From Trileptium ribeirensis (lineage: Eukaryota > Nematoda > Enoplea > Enoplida > Thoracostomopsidae): DNA of 64,000 nt. This document shows positions 47,601 to 51,529 of the stretch, piece by piece. Made by a program: the position numbers and the translations under genes. Positions within the stretch are counted from its first letter, which is position 1. Each line of letters begins with the position of its first letter. Under the pieces are notes generated by a model. It was not told where the DNA came from. It did not search any database and worked only from the letters and a program-made list of their open reading frames with translations. The stretch is from NCBI GenBank assembly GCA_030248225.1, contig JASANE010027700.1:17072-81071 (forward strand), given 5' to 3'.

Positions 47601-48528
47601 TCGTACATAACGTCAAAAATTATACGGCGTATTGCAATAAATCCAATGTGCAGATACCGTTACAATCAGGATTAAGTGTTTAAAAATCGAACGAATTTTC
47701 ATTCTTTTTCGATCGTTTGCGGTTAATTTAACTAAGTTGAAGTGTGTCAAAACTTAAACGATCAAGCAATATAATAGGAATCAAAATAGTTTGCCTTTTA
47801 TTTTTGAATTTGGTATAAACGAATATCGATTGATTTAGTCAGCGGTCGATTTTATTGGCACATAATTTTGATTGCACCAGTAGTTTTTTACGTATATATA
47901 CGTTCAACTGTTAGGATAAAATATAAGGTCTTTGGTGGTCATGTTTGATGGTTTTGCTCTGGGTTTATAAGAATACTTCAAACGGTTGTTTTGATAACCT
48001 GTATTATCGTGTAATGCATAGTAGTGTGGTCGAGGTCATTTTGTCATTATTGCCACCGTTTAGTGCCTTCTGTAATTAAAGACCATATGGGGAAGTAATG
48101 GATGAATTTCAATGAATATAGCTATGTTTGAACGAATACGGTGTGGAGGCTGGCAGCAAAATTAGCATACTGAGGTTCTATCGTTTTCATTCAAATAATG
48201 TTCACCATTACGATGTTGTGTCTGACATCTCCACGGACCCTTGCGGAGTCGAAAGGCACCCCAAACTAAAATTCAAACAGAGCCGAATCGGGTGGGGGGG
48301 CTGGTCAGCCGAAATGCCGGAGGTCCTTGGTCTGGATAGGCCAGAGCGCGTCCTGCAGCTCAGATTATTTTGATTTATATTCAGCTTGACAGCGGATCAC
48401 TAGAAAAGATATCGCTCGTGTCGCACGACGAACAAAATTGTCTCATTGTATCGTACGCTGATCTCAAGCGCTACCTTGACTCATCGTTCAATGAGTTGCT
48501 AATTGGTAGCGGAACCGTTGTCAATTGA
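5388..48528 (+). CDS. PAN3: PAN3, PAN2-PAN3 deadenylase regulatory subunit (multi-exon, 5' end missing)
   Basis: PAN3 binds PAN2 and poly(A)-binding protein and directs cytoplasmic shortening of mRNA poly(A) tails. I recognise it from twelve co-linear + strand exons: 5388-5674, 7235-7309, 11512-11569, 13366-13536, 28113-28235, 29966-30166, 35809-35970, 40556-40698, 44506-44665, 46843-46907, 47282-47420, 48385-48528. All have AG/GT borders, and phases join at every junction except 35970/40556, so an exon of length 2 mod 3 is missing there. The placed exons give about 575 codons: Ser/Pro-rich N-terminal part, pseudokinase, coiled coil (QLDAAQ region) and C-terminal knob (GDRYALKLFRDYVFHQ). The CCCH zinc finger expected at the N-terminus is not seen and should lie upstream. 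Introns reach 14.6 kb and hold most of the window's transposons. The reading frame shows no breaks, so the gene looks functional. Confidence 0.93.
6110..6287 (+). CDS. Orphan exon-like block inside a PAN3 intron
   Basis: An open block between a ctcag acceptor and a strong caag|gtacgt donor. It reads LRPIVRALFNQYTLERIGDY, then ERRQKCPFYPIVLDAASPQI, then a basic tail ending IYKKGFQG. Composition and borders look coding. However, it enters in phase 0 and leaves in phase 1, so including it would break the PAN3 frame between 5674 and 7235. It may be an exon of another gene, a captured or duplicated exon, or a remnant of an element. No family recognised. Confidence 0.25.
7235..7309 (+). CDS. PAN3: PAN3 exon, GGTTYF segment
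   Basis: A 25-codon exon in phase 0 on both sides, after a long T-rich tract ending in ttag and before gttaga. It encodes VGGTTYFFTQDPAP then MYHPAIP. The VGGTTYF motif followed by a Pro-rich tail is characteristic of animal PAN3 just before the pseudokinase domain. Vertebrate PAN3 has about 45 further residues before the next conserved helix, so another small exon could lie in 7310-11511, although the phases already join without one. Confidence 0.85.
8340..9300. repeat. Dispersed/tandem repeat with about 330-bp unit
   Basis: Units contain, in order, gtatggtgcccc/gtatggcacc, a cgaaaatttgt word, cttgggggttttcgggca, ggttttgctatgtgacc, and cacggaagcaa followed by an AT-rich run. Landmarks repeat about 330 bp apart (cggaagcaaggtta at 8528, cggaagcaaagtta at 8858). 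The same family occurs at 34350-34990. No coding capacity beyond chance ORFs. Confidence 0.8.
9613..9843. mobile_element. Short MITE with imperfect terminal inverted repeats
   Basis: The left end acaattacaatcaaaattaa and the reverse complement of the right end (acaactgcaatcagaattaa) match at most positions. The 231-bp interior is AT-rich with many tcgat/atcga words and no ORF. A relative lies at about 47660-47880, and a partial one at about 14630-14770. Confidence 0.7.
9889..9918. repeat. (TA)n microsatellite
   Basis: About 30 bp of alternating TA with one break, in the PAN3 intron, about 45 bp after the MITE at 9613-9843. Confidence 0.95.
11512..11569 (+). CDS. PAN3: PAN3 exon, start of pseudokinase region
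   Basis: A 58-bp exon (phase 0 to phase 1) with a tttag acceptor and a gtatac donor. It encodes DLYQRHLRSVATVDASEFP, aligning with the helix of vertebrate PAN3 that contains ELINRHL and leads into the pseudokinase. Its last base plus the first two bases of the 13366 exon form a Glu codon, which gives the expected continuation into LPQQVDTYHG. The exon is too short to stand out by ORF length and was found by homology and phase. Confidence 0.85.
12066..12529. mobile_element. 464-bp MITE with 16-bp perfect terminal inverted repeats
   Basis: 12066-12081 reads accggggttattttag, and 12514-12529 is its exact reverse complement. The interior carries two identical 18-bp perfect palindromes (tgaccccttaaggggtca) at 12169-12186 and 12366-12383, plus further aggggtca and ggggtc words and G-rich subterminal tracts. 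There is no transposase. Target duplication is unclear (A-rich flanks). It lies between the PAN3 exons at 11512 and 13366. Confidence 0.85.
13366..13536 (+). CDS. PAN3: PAN3 exon, pseudokinase N-lobe
   Basis: This exon (phase 1 to phase 1) begins after tttag and ends at catg|gttcgt. It encodes VDTYHGLYPLEP, then a variable linker, then FGYLTSSYRATNSKDGVSYC followed by LRRIHG. These are hallmark PAN3 motifs (vertebrates: YHSLFPLEP, YCLRRIHG). The split Gly codon joins exactly to the exon at 28113 across a 14.6-kb intron containing the Gypsy, Merlin and second LINE remnants. Confidence 0.93.
13980..14330 (-). mobile_element. TIR element family N, copy 1
   Basis: Same family as 62564-62929 in reverse orientation. 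Both ends carry ctggtctgtc/gacagaccac words. The interior has cttcgggggcccatgttcat, gcttaaaaatactaaatatt-like sequence, gcattatagatagtgg, gttgaacatgggggtttcag and catgggggaaaatctcacga. No ORF with function. Confidence 0.8.
14770..15010. other. Intronic spacer before the Gypsy element
   Basis: AT-rich sequence between a tcgaaa-rich repeat and the LTR. The LTR may begin somewhat earlier than 15011, because exact ends could not be fixed. Confidence 0.4.
15011..15210 (+). repeat. 5' LTR (aligned part) of the Gypsy element
   Basis: This segment aligns along its length with 19563-19760. Shared landmarks in order: tgataa, aaatatg, a TATA-like tctatataag at 15101-15110, ttttcag, a gccgtaaaggc/gccataaaggc block, cgtcatgtta and gttcttgtttgt. 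The copies are visibly diverged, so the insertion is old. Exact LTR ends and the target duplication could not be fixed. Confidence 0.75.
15423..15824 (+). repeat. Duplicated leader block in the Gypsy element
   Basis: The block beginning ggtttctggaatagagcgtc and ending in a ggaacca word occurs at about 15424-15479 and again at about 15764-15823, with a small insertion in the second copy. A third short relative (gagtctggcgcgggca) is at about 15686. The copies are direct repeats about 340 bp apart in the region between the 5' LTR and pol. Confidence 0.75.
16990..17290 (+). pseudogene. Gypsy protease domain remnant
   Basis: The translated segment contains ALIDTGSKRSLLPLS, the aspartic protease active site with its Asp-Thr-Gly triad, followed about 60 codons later by FIIVDVPQPILGHGFL. 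This matches the Gypsy protease C-terminal signature ILGADFL. A frame change separates the two parts at about 17050. In intact elements it processes the Gag-Pol polyprotein. Confidence 0.8.
17720..18090 (+). pseudogene. Gypsy reverse transcriptase remnant
   Basis: One frame gives VFSKVDCVKAFHRIPI, with the first catalytic Asp. After a frameshift near 17840 another gives MFPYRRMPFGLWNASQTFQR and NIDDFLVAS, the second motif with the catalytic Asp pair. The segment ends in YRLKRAKCEFF. These are textbook Ty3/Gypsy RT motifs. TAA follows at 18086-18088. Confidence 0.88.
18480..19350 (+). pseudogene. Gypsy integrase remnant
   Basis: Traces in order, in shifting frames: VWPGIRNVIRYIVKTCEI of the zinc-binding region, a DIVGPLQPSDG core motif near 18650, ITDRGAQ near 18800, then RTTAYHPLSNSAIERFHHTL at 18855-18920, which carries the conserved catalytic region. 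A C-terminal part follows with ending DHLKPALIW. At least four stops or frameshifts occur, so it is inactive. Confidence 0.85.
19563..19760 (+). repeat. 3' LTR (aligned part) of the Gypsy element
   Basis: Partner of the 15011-15210 segment with the same order of landmarks, including the TATA-like tttatataag at 19656-19665 and gttcttgtttgt near its end. It follows about 115 bp after the last pol-like codons, the expected position for a 3' LTR. Confidence 0.75.
20166..21175 (-). mobile_element. Merlin (IS1016-like) DNA transposon transposase remnant
   Basis: On the minus strand 20567-20166 reads EIDVEIDKSMVFRQKYNRGI, then ERGT, then GVIMPLICQHVRPGSRVLTD with a following Asp/Cys and Tyr. This matches the DDE domain of Merlin transposases (EIDESxxxxxKYxRG, ERGT, PIIxxxxxPGSxIxSD). 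The open stretch 21175-20963 may be the N-terminal part (LVTKYGVRHSEYSERL); the intervening 400 bp is decayed. The second catalytic Asp lies in the LTD motif. A 34-bp tandem duplication disrupts the middle. I could not define terminal inverted repeats. Confidence 0.75.
20309..20376. repeat. 34-bp perfect tandem duplication inside the Merlin transposase
   Basis: Two identical adjacent 34-bp copies (20309-20342 and 20343-20376), each containing gtgtaccgcgttccagctt. Since 34 is not a multiple of 3, the duplication shifts the reading frame. The two copies encode WNAVHKGF and ERGTQRF in successive frames. The perfect identity implies a recent event in an otherwise old remnant. Confidence 0.95.
21660..23507 (+). 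mobile_element. Second non-LTR retrotransposon (RTE/R1-like LINE), truncated
   Basis: The 3' part of an endonuclease (GSDHALVCCRLRL at about 21770, with the SDH active-site motif) is followed by a linker with frame changes (22000-22560) and then a long RT stretch. The coding sequence is recognisable to KMRVFNATVLP at about 23507, where family members normally continue with a YGSETW-type motif. Here the similarity stops abruptly and unrelated AT-rich sequence begins. The endonuclease N-terminus is missing to the left. The motif set differs from the CR1-like element at 2.5-5.2 kb, so it is a separate family; RTE versus R1 placement is uncertain. Confidence 0.85.
22575..23507 (+). pseudogene. 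Reverse transcriptase of the second LINE, long open frame
   Basis: A largely uninterrupted RT: VIPVHKKGDKSLCSNYRGIT, then HQAGFRPGRGCIDHIFSIRQ, MVFVDFAAAFDSFHQQSLW with catalytic Asp, STSVRQGCVISPMLFNV, and AYADDIMLYAES with the catalytic YADD at 23163-23174. A thumb ending INVNKTKAMG follows. The open frame continues 106 codons beyond 23507, but that extension shows no RT similarity and reads AT-rich flanking DNA. A stop at about 22601 separates the RT from upstream codons. Confidence 0.87.
23890..24960. repeat. Second block of the about 165-bp tandem family
   Basis: The same words recur: cagcccttaaattaatt at 23917, aaatttttatgtcggctcgg near 24043, gtttgaagcttttaaattaa near 24340 and ctcctgttttcagcccttaa near 24830. 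Degeneration is greater than in the 538-1900 array. It starts about 400 bp after the second LINE ends. Confidence 0.65.
25490..25832 (-). mobile_element. TIR element family N, copy 2
   Basis: Ends tggaatgtccacag and ctgtggacaaaccag are inverted relatives. The interior shares ccctatgttcattctcgggg, ttttagcattagaagtagtgg, tgaacttggggtttcag and catgggggaatttcac with the other copies. Confidence 0.8.
26693..27812. repeat. Possible element bounded by inverted agggcaggg...ccgg repeats
   Basis: agggcagggaatagccgga at 26693 is mirrored by ttccggttagtccctgcct ending near 27812, giving a 1.1-kb block. Ccggaa/ttccgg words are enriched near both ends, and a related block is at about 55500 (gcaaccggaattccgg). 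The interior shows no coding similarity. Confidence 0.45.
28113..28235 (+). CDS. PAN3: PAN3 exon, pseudokinase N-lobe continuation
   Basis: A 123-bp exon (phase 1 to phase 1) with acceptor tatag and donor gttagt. After completing the split Gly codon it encodes FRLSNAKCMNVVELWKKN, then SHSNIVQFREVFTSKAFGS. These correspond to the conserved PAN3 segments WKKxxHSNIV and REVFTTKAF. The terminal T plus CG from the next exon forms a Ser codon preceding LIFVYDFHAG, as expected. Confidence 0.94.
29966..30166 (+). CDS. PAN3: PAN3 exon, DFHAGAET motif and Ser/Gly-rich loop
   Basis: This exon (phase 1 to phase 1) has acceptor ttttag and donor gtaggt. It begins with LIFVYDFHAGAETLKSRHF, the PAN3 signature next to the nucleotide-binding cleft. 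It continues with a loop rich in Ser, Gly, Thr and His (LGSGASASSGRSTAGTMING) that differs in sequence from the vertebrate loop at this position. The choice of the gtaggt donor is fixed by phase: it leaves one C that completes an Arg codon with the 35809 exon. Confidence 0.93.
30167..33589. other. PAN3 intron without recognised elements
   Basis: Largely AT-rich. Contains ctcggcaacccttgagccga at about 31282, similar in style to cgttacgactaaaccga near 8370, suggesting more decayed dispersed repeats. A tgaattcggagatgg word at about 30997 recurs near 24709. At 33255 gacacgcataactcaactt begins a short repeat also seen at 39440. No gene. Confidence 0.5.
33590..33995. repeat. Three diverged tandem units of about 155 bp
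   Basis: gaaaacggtaatattcaagt at 33608, gaaaacagcaatatcaccgt at about 33758 and gaaaacaaatatatccacat at about 33920 each precede agctcgaactata/gagctatggg/gagctttatgg and a tagagcaat/tagaacaat word. They lie in the 5.6-kb PAN3 intron. Confidence 0.65.
34350..34990. repeat. Second locus of the about 330-bp repeat family
   Basis: Shares the ordered words of the 8340-9300 block (ttggttcctcgacccaaaat... at 34366, cacttaggggttttcgg at 34425, cacggaagcaagggta at 34576, ggcacccccgtggttcc at 34709). Two and a half units in the same orientation. Confidence 0.8.
35809..35970 (+). CDS. PAN3: PAN3 exon, pseudokinase C-lobe with degenerate catalytic loop
   Basis: This exon (phase 1 to phase 1) has acceptor ttttag and donor gttatt. 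It encodes APHAKTNPLLPEPLIWCYIV then RAIHSGGLAARTIDPSKIIL. The LLPExLIWxYIVQ and IHxxGLAxRxxDPxKIL motifs are diagnostic of PAN3. The position of the kinase HRD catalytic loop is replaced by GLAARTIDPSK, as usual for this pseudokinase. The exon ends at SKYLR; the following conserved stretch (vertebrate NCVGVFDVLTFD) must be on an exon not located. Confidence 0.94.
36769..37107 (+). CDS. Candidate small membrane-protein gene nested in a PAN3 intron (two exons)
   Basis: Exon 1 (36769-36831) starts at an ATG in a favourable context (aaaatgg), reads MDAGLVGKRLAPREVAILAL plus Ile, and ends at a strong gtgagt donor in phase 0. After a 72-bp intron ending in gaattttag, exon 2 (36904-37107) stays open for 67 codons to TAA. 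It contains two hydrophobic stretches (VVFATLVLVHACTLIQ and VSYQILCCLSVLLS), then a polar, Pro-containing segment (LNETRAAILDPVPPELLLNG) and a final aromatic/hydrophobic end. The total is about 88 residues. Good splice borders and phase agreement support it; I recognise no family. It lies on the same strand as PAN3, between the exons at 35809 and 40556. Confidence 0.4.
37799..37823. repeat. 11-bp perfect hairpin palindrome
   Basis: gctcggctctg (37799-37809) and cagagccgagc (37813-37823) are exact reverse complements around a 3-base spacer. More gagccga words occur over the next 60 bp (agagccgg, ccgagccg). Intronic in PAN3. Confidence 0.85.
38035..38880. repeat. Composite repeat family Q, copy 1 (body plus about 145-bp units)
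   Basis: The body at 38035-38460 contains gagcgaagcgttccgag, cataactcaccttcgagtag and cgcctgaatatgcttcgtcg. It is followed by two 145-bp tandem units (about 38595-38875) with ggtacgctcaacacc, gagtccagcgcgaatatttc, atacctttccag and agaatatagtctgtattc. Two other copies have the same body-then-units order. Confidence 0.7.
38896..39176 (+). mobile_element. TIR element family N, copy 3
   Basis: Begins ctggcctgtccacagtgcag and ends gctgtggacatccag. The interior shares ccccactttcgtgagatttt, atttctaatgctaaaacgtc and tttttaagcaaaatg with the 62564 copy in the same orientation. It follows directly on the about 145-bp tandem units. Confidence 0.75.
40067..40437. repeat. Tandem duplication, about 190-bp unit, two copies
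   Basis: ctcgtgcgatttttgtcata at about 40072 and again at about 40262 (190 bp apart), both continuing through gaagtctactct, ccgtttatcaaatg, ctgggttttccgacaaa and gaaagaagttcatcggtact. The copies are highly similar. They end about 120 bp before the PAN3 exon at 40556. Confidence 0.9.
40556..40698 (+). CDS. PAN3: PAN3 exon, pseudokinase C-lobe end
   Basis: Acceptor tttag at 40551-40555 (a tandem cag acceptor three bases later is also possible), donor gtacgt. It encodes QEDLTSFGRLVLALACNSL, then a diverged linker, then ARHYSGDLKNLIL. This matches PAN3 QEDLISLGKVVLALACNSL and YSSDLKNLILYLL. It begins in phase 0, which does not fit the phase-1 end of the previous placed exon and so shows that a short exon is missing. 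It ends in phase 2 and joins exactly to 44506. Confidence 0.94.
40848..41125 (-). mobile_element. TIR element family N, copy 4 (left end degraded)
   Basis: The right end ccacactgtggacagatcag is clear. The interior has gaaatttcaaagtg, cttacattagaaatggtagt, tgggcttattgtgcacgggt and ggtttcggg. The left terminal repeat is not recognisable. Confidence 0.6.
42470..42850. repeat. Dispersed repeat family P, copy 1
   Basis: Shared order of words with 46360-46770: ggaaatcctgtggg, ttgcctgggcgaaaac, ttataactgtattttatag, ttaggattttgtcattaaca, gtcgaaatat, cataacc, ttgttgggacgatgattttt. Flanks are G/C-rich. No coding content. Confidence 0.65.
43060..43905. repeat. Composite repeat family Q, copy 2
   Basis: Body words cataactcatcttcaggtgg and ggcctgaatatgaatcttcg are followed by diverged units around 43430-43900 (cagaatacagtctgtctttg, cagaaatcagcgcgaataat, agcatatagtctgtctccat, gaatccagcaggaatatttc). 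It ends shortly before family N copy 5. Confidence 0.65.
43972..44343 (-). mobile_element. TIR element family N, copy 5
   Basis: The interior shares ggggaacttcggaggatccc, tttgcttaaaaatactaaat, acgttttagcattagaaata, tttcggccgagtgg and ggaaaatctcacgaacatga with the other copies. The right end is cactgtgcacagaccag. It lies just before the PAN3 exon at 44506. Confidence 0.78.
44506..44665 (+). CDS. PAN3: PAN3 exon, end of pseudokinase and coiled coil
   Basis: Acceptor tttcaag, donor gtgaga, phase 2 to phase 0. It encodes YLLMPQPGPAAGSAGGPRPR followed by SVNDIMPMIGARFFSQLDAA and a charged helix ending NELAK. The SVNDIMPMIGARF block and QLDAAQ coiled-coil start are near-invariant in animal PAN3. 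The Gly/Ala/Pro-rich insertion before them is longer than the vertebrate linker and locally GC-rich, unlike the surrounding intron. The coiled coil mediates the PAN3 homodimer that PAN2 embraces. Confidence 0.95.
44769..44923. mobile_element. GAGCGAGT-type MITE, second copy
   Basis: Starts cagtactcgctaaagttgac and ends ggcgagtactg, inverted relatives of the 50491-50697 ends. The interior has gagcgagtgtgtaacgagtg and aacgagcaag words. It lies about 100 bp after the PAN3 exon at 44506-44665. Confidence 0.75.
45250..45517 (-). mobile_element. TIR element family N, copy 6
   Basis: Left end cctgtccacagacctcag and right end cactgtggacagcacag. The interior has ggggcatgttcattctcgg, aaatttcaaagtggggtggg, cgttttagcattagaaacgg and gttgaacatggggtttcggc. 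About 90 bp shorter than the 62564 copy. Confidence 0.78.
46360..46770. repeat. Dispersed repeat family P, copy 2
   Basis: Shares ttataattgcattttttcgt, cttaggattttgtcgtaaat, agtcaaaatataagaa, cgttataaccgttt and ttgttaggacgagcattttt with copy 1. A further partial copy is at about 13780-13970 (cttataattttgtcaaaaat, cgtcataacggtttcat, cttttggtgtcatctgaaaa). Confidence 0.65.
46843..46907 (+). CDS. PAN3: PAN3 exon, coiled coil to C-terminal knob
   Basis: A 65-bp exon (phase 0 to phase 2) with acceptor cttttag and donor gtgaga. It encodes ELANGRLFRLLCKLNTINER then PE, matching the conserved NGRLFRLLxKLxTINERPEF of PAN3. The terminal GA plus A from the next exon makes the following Glu codon. Confidence 0.95.
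47282..47420 (+). CDS. PAN3: PAN3 exon, C-terminal knob domain
   Basis: Acceptor tttttag, donor gtaagc, phase 2 to phase 0. It encodes FRLDPQWAETGDRYALKLFR then DYVFHQITEDGRPWLDIAHI and a helix ending LNK. This is the PAN3 C-terminal knob (vertebrate [23 protein letters not shown]), which contacts PAN2. It is one of the most conserved parts of the gene and is intact here. Confidence 0.96.
47660..47880. mobile_element. Second copy of the tcgat-rich MITE
   Basis: The left end ttacaatcaggattaagtg and the right end cataattttgattgcacc are inverted relatives of each other and of the 9613-9843 ends. The interior again holds aatcga/tcgat words. It lies in the PAN3 intron between exons 47282 and 48385. 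Confidence 0.65.
48385..48528 (+). CDS. PAN3: PAN3 terminal exon with stop
   Basis: Acceptor ttcag; the exon opens in phase 0 with LDSGSLEKISLVSHDEQNCL, continues YADLKRYLDSSFNELL and ends at TGA 48526-48528. Vertebrate PAN3 ends with the same block (SLISRDEKSVLVVTYSDLKRCFENTFQELI). The short tail after NELLIG is normal for the family. No strong poly(A) signal was fixed; an aataaa occurs near 49009 within AT-rich repeat-like sequence. Confidence 0.94.
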   Translation, partial: LDSGSLEKISLVSHDEQNCLIVSYADLKRYLDSSFNELLIGSGTVVN

Positions 48529-50490
48529 TCGCCATTCTAATGATGCAGTTACAATCGTTTTATCTGGCCATTGATCGTCCTGTAGCGCTACAAGAATCAC
48601 GGCTGTTCCACAACCACTCATGTAATAGTAACTGTTGGTTCCGACACCTTTCAACATCTCAACTAACGACCGGTGTAAAAATAAGTATTAGTGCAACAAA
48701 ACGCTGTGTTATACAATGTGGAAACGAAATTTGTGGAAAACCAAAGATTTGTTGTTCACATAGTAGCAATAATTTAAAAACACAAAGTTATTGCCAAGTG
48801 GTCTATGTTTTCAAACCATTAATGTATAATAACTCTCCTTGTAAAATAATTTTGGTTAACGTTGAATGCAGTTCAATTGTTTTGGTGCTTTATTATCAAT
48901 CAAATGGTACAAAAATGTGTTGTTACTTACAGAAATAAGTGCAAAACATCCACCGGTTTCGATTAACGAATTTTCTACAGATTTCGATTTTGACGCAATT
49001 AGCAATTAAATAAATTTCAAATTTATATATCTCGATCTTGTGCGGTTAAACTAAATTTCTATCGGTTACGATTTTGATGCATTTCGATTGCGTTTATTTG
49101 TTTGGCCGGGATTGTATTTAACAGGAATCGGTTTGCATTTTTATTGCGAAAGTTTGCTATACCATAACTTTTACTTTTAAAGTATTACACTAAAAATATT
49201 GTGACCGGGATGCTTTCGCTTACTAAGCAATATCAGCAGCCATCGAACAACACTAAATGCGCTGCCATTGAGCTGCTTCGGCTTCAGTATGCATCAGCCA
49301 CTGGCTTTCCCAAACTGCCTCCAAAGTAACTTGGGCGAACCAAGCTGGAAGGCGCCCCAGATCGAACCGAGGGGTGAGAAATTTGGTTTCCCTCACGTCG
49401 AACTGTGGGGTTTTGAAAGAGCAAAAATAGCATAAACAGCAAATTCTTAGCAAATATACACTAATAATGCACAATTACAGTGAAACACTTCGATTAACGA
49501 TAATTATAGCGTTTTTAGTCTCGCAGGGCAAAAATTTACGCATGTTTTTTGAGTTTCATAAGGAAAAGTTTCTTCGTGGGAAAGGCAGAATCACCGAGTA
49601 AGCGTGGTGTGAGAACGTAGTGAATAATTATAGTGGTGGGACACTACGGAGTTTTTGGTTTAAAAACGCGTCGGAAGCTGTTGTTTCATTTTTTTGGCTT
49701 TATACAGAATATTCATTCGCTGCATTGCCAAACGAAACTTCTTCATACCTTATATCTTTCCTCTTCAAATGTTAGAAGAAAGTCCATTTCCAAGGTAATA
49801 TTTTTAATTTAGTGCAAGAAATGTCAGTGTTTTTTGAAATTATTGCCTTTAGTGTCTTTTAAATTATTTACAAACTCTGCGGTCCTAGGAAAGTGTAAGA
49901 GCATCCGGTTGGACTAGAGGCATTTAGGTTGACCTGTGTTATAACCATTAGGTTTTACCGTCATTAGTATGAATAATATGCAGTCATTCTCAAATAATAC
50001 GTTTTAATATCGACTAAAAACATATCTGTTAACAGTTTGGTGGATTCTACAGCCGTTGTCTCCATTTTATATTCTTGTAAATATAGCGTTAAAATCACGA
50101 AACAATGTACGAGATTTCAGGCGAAAAGCGAGCGGGTAAAATAAAGGTTAATTAATTTTAATATTAAGGATATAAACTTGTGCATCTCAGATTGACTCGG
50201 GCGTGCATTTTTGTTTCATAAGCATGAAAATTCTGAGTATTTCTTGGTAGTGTATGTTCTTTCCTGCATATTGTCATAATGTATTGAGGGCAGATTGAAA
50301 GCGACATAGCAGGAAATGTCAACTGTAAATGTGCGAACAGCATGGAAATTTTTTGGCCTGCTGTAAATATGACTTGTGCCGTTGGTAGCTAAATGCTGTG
50401 GTTTGCTTTGTGGAATATGAACGCACTGTGTTAATGGTAATAGTGTTAATTTATGTAAATTATGTATTTTATGTATAATATAGGGTTTTA
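48529..50490. other. PAN3 3' flank / intergenic
   Basis: Probably begins with the PAN3 3' UTR. A 137-codon ORF (48525-48938) overlaps the PAN3 stop but shows no family similarity. A tttcgatt-rich stretch at 48955-49110 resembles the tcgat-rich MITE. No further gene recognised. Confidence 0.5.
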
Positions 50491-50697
50491 CAGTACTCGC
50501 CAAAAATGACCGTCGCATTTCGAGCGAGCGAGTTCGAGCGAGTCTCGAGCGAGTCGCGAGCGAGTGGCTCGCTCGAGATTTCGCAACTATTTAAATTAAT
50601 AGAAAATTCTATTTTTAGAACAAATTTATTTCGAGCGAGTCGCGAGCGAGTGTCGAGCGAGTCGCGAGCGAGCGACAGTCATTTTTGGCGGGTACTG
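50491..50697. mobile_element. 207-bp MITE with GAGCGAGT subterminal arrays and TA target
   Basis: The left end cagtactcgccaaaaatgac and the reverse complement of the right end (cagtacccgccaaaaatgac) differ at one of 20 positions. TA flanks both ends (50489-50490 and 50698-50699), as for Tc1/mariner-type insertions. Arrays of gagcgagt/gagcgagc words occur inside both ends, separated by about 50 bp of AT-rich sequence. No ORF for a transposase. Confidence 0.9.
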
Positions 50698-50846
50698 TAG
50701 TAATATTTGTGAGATTTTATTTGTTGGCGCAGTGATAAGTTCGTTTTATATTTCCAGACTTAAAATATTTGTTGATTTAATCCATTCATAGCGACTGAGG
50801 TGTTGCGCTAACTGAACTTGTCGTGTGGCAAATGTTTGCACACACG

Positions 50847-51164
50847 CAAGGGCGTAGTGGGGGGGGGGGGTCGCGACCCCCCCCTTTTGGTTCAACCCCA
50901 AACAAAATTTTTTGAAGGATTTCGGTTGAAAATCATGTCGGAAATTGTCCTAAAACTAGCCTCTCTCTCACTAGAAAACAATTACTTTGAACCGAATTTT
51001 TGACCAAACTTCACATTTTTGTATAAAAATTCGCTATTTTGGCAACAGTTGCATTTTTACTTGTTTACGGCATACTTAATATACTAATTTTGGACCCCGC
51101 TTTCATATATCTGAGCGCGACCCCCCTTTTAGGTACCCTTTCAAAATTCCTGGCTAGGCCCTTG
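50847..51164. mobile_element. MITE with caagggc termini and 6-bp target duplication
   Basis: Left end caagggcgtag (50847-50857) and right end ctaggcccttg (51154-51164) are inverted with one mismatch. Both ends are flanked by cacacg, a probable 6-bp target duplication. Just inside the left end lies a G-run/C-run palindrome around tcgcga; inside the right end is gcgacccccctttt. The interior is AT-rich and non-coding. Confidence 0.82.
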
Positions 51165-51529
51165 CACACGCGTTGTTATTCAGAAGCAACAGTTCCTAGA
51201 TAACACAGTGGTGCGCAACCTGCAATCATACGACCCGGGTTTGATTTGTGGGGGCCCGATTTAGTCTGTCAAACATTGCCTATAAACCAATTATATATCT
51301 ACGTTAAGATGTGTGCACCTAGTCAGAATTCTGTCACAGAGTGAATTCCCGCCCGTGACGACAGGGTGCGTCTCCACGCAGCCAAATCCGACCATTCATA
51401 AATAAAATAAATCATCAAGCTGCAGCTAGTACGTTCATACCAGCCAGGAGCGGCTATGTATTATAGCTTTATAGCCTGGATAGGCCTAACAAAGGATTAT
51501 ACGATCAGTTTCAGCAGATTTTGATGGAT

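Noticed and set aside
48525..48938. A 137-codon + strand ORF overlapping the PAN3 stop codon by a few bases
   Set aside because: Cys/Ser/Asn-rich without any recognisable motif, no splice or start support, and its position fits the PAN3 3' UTR.
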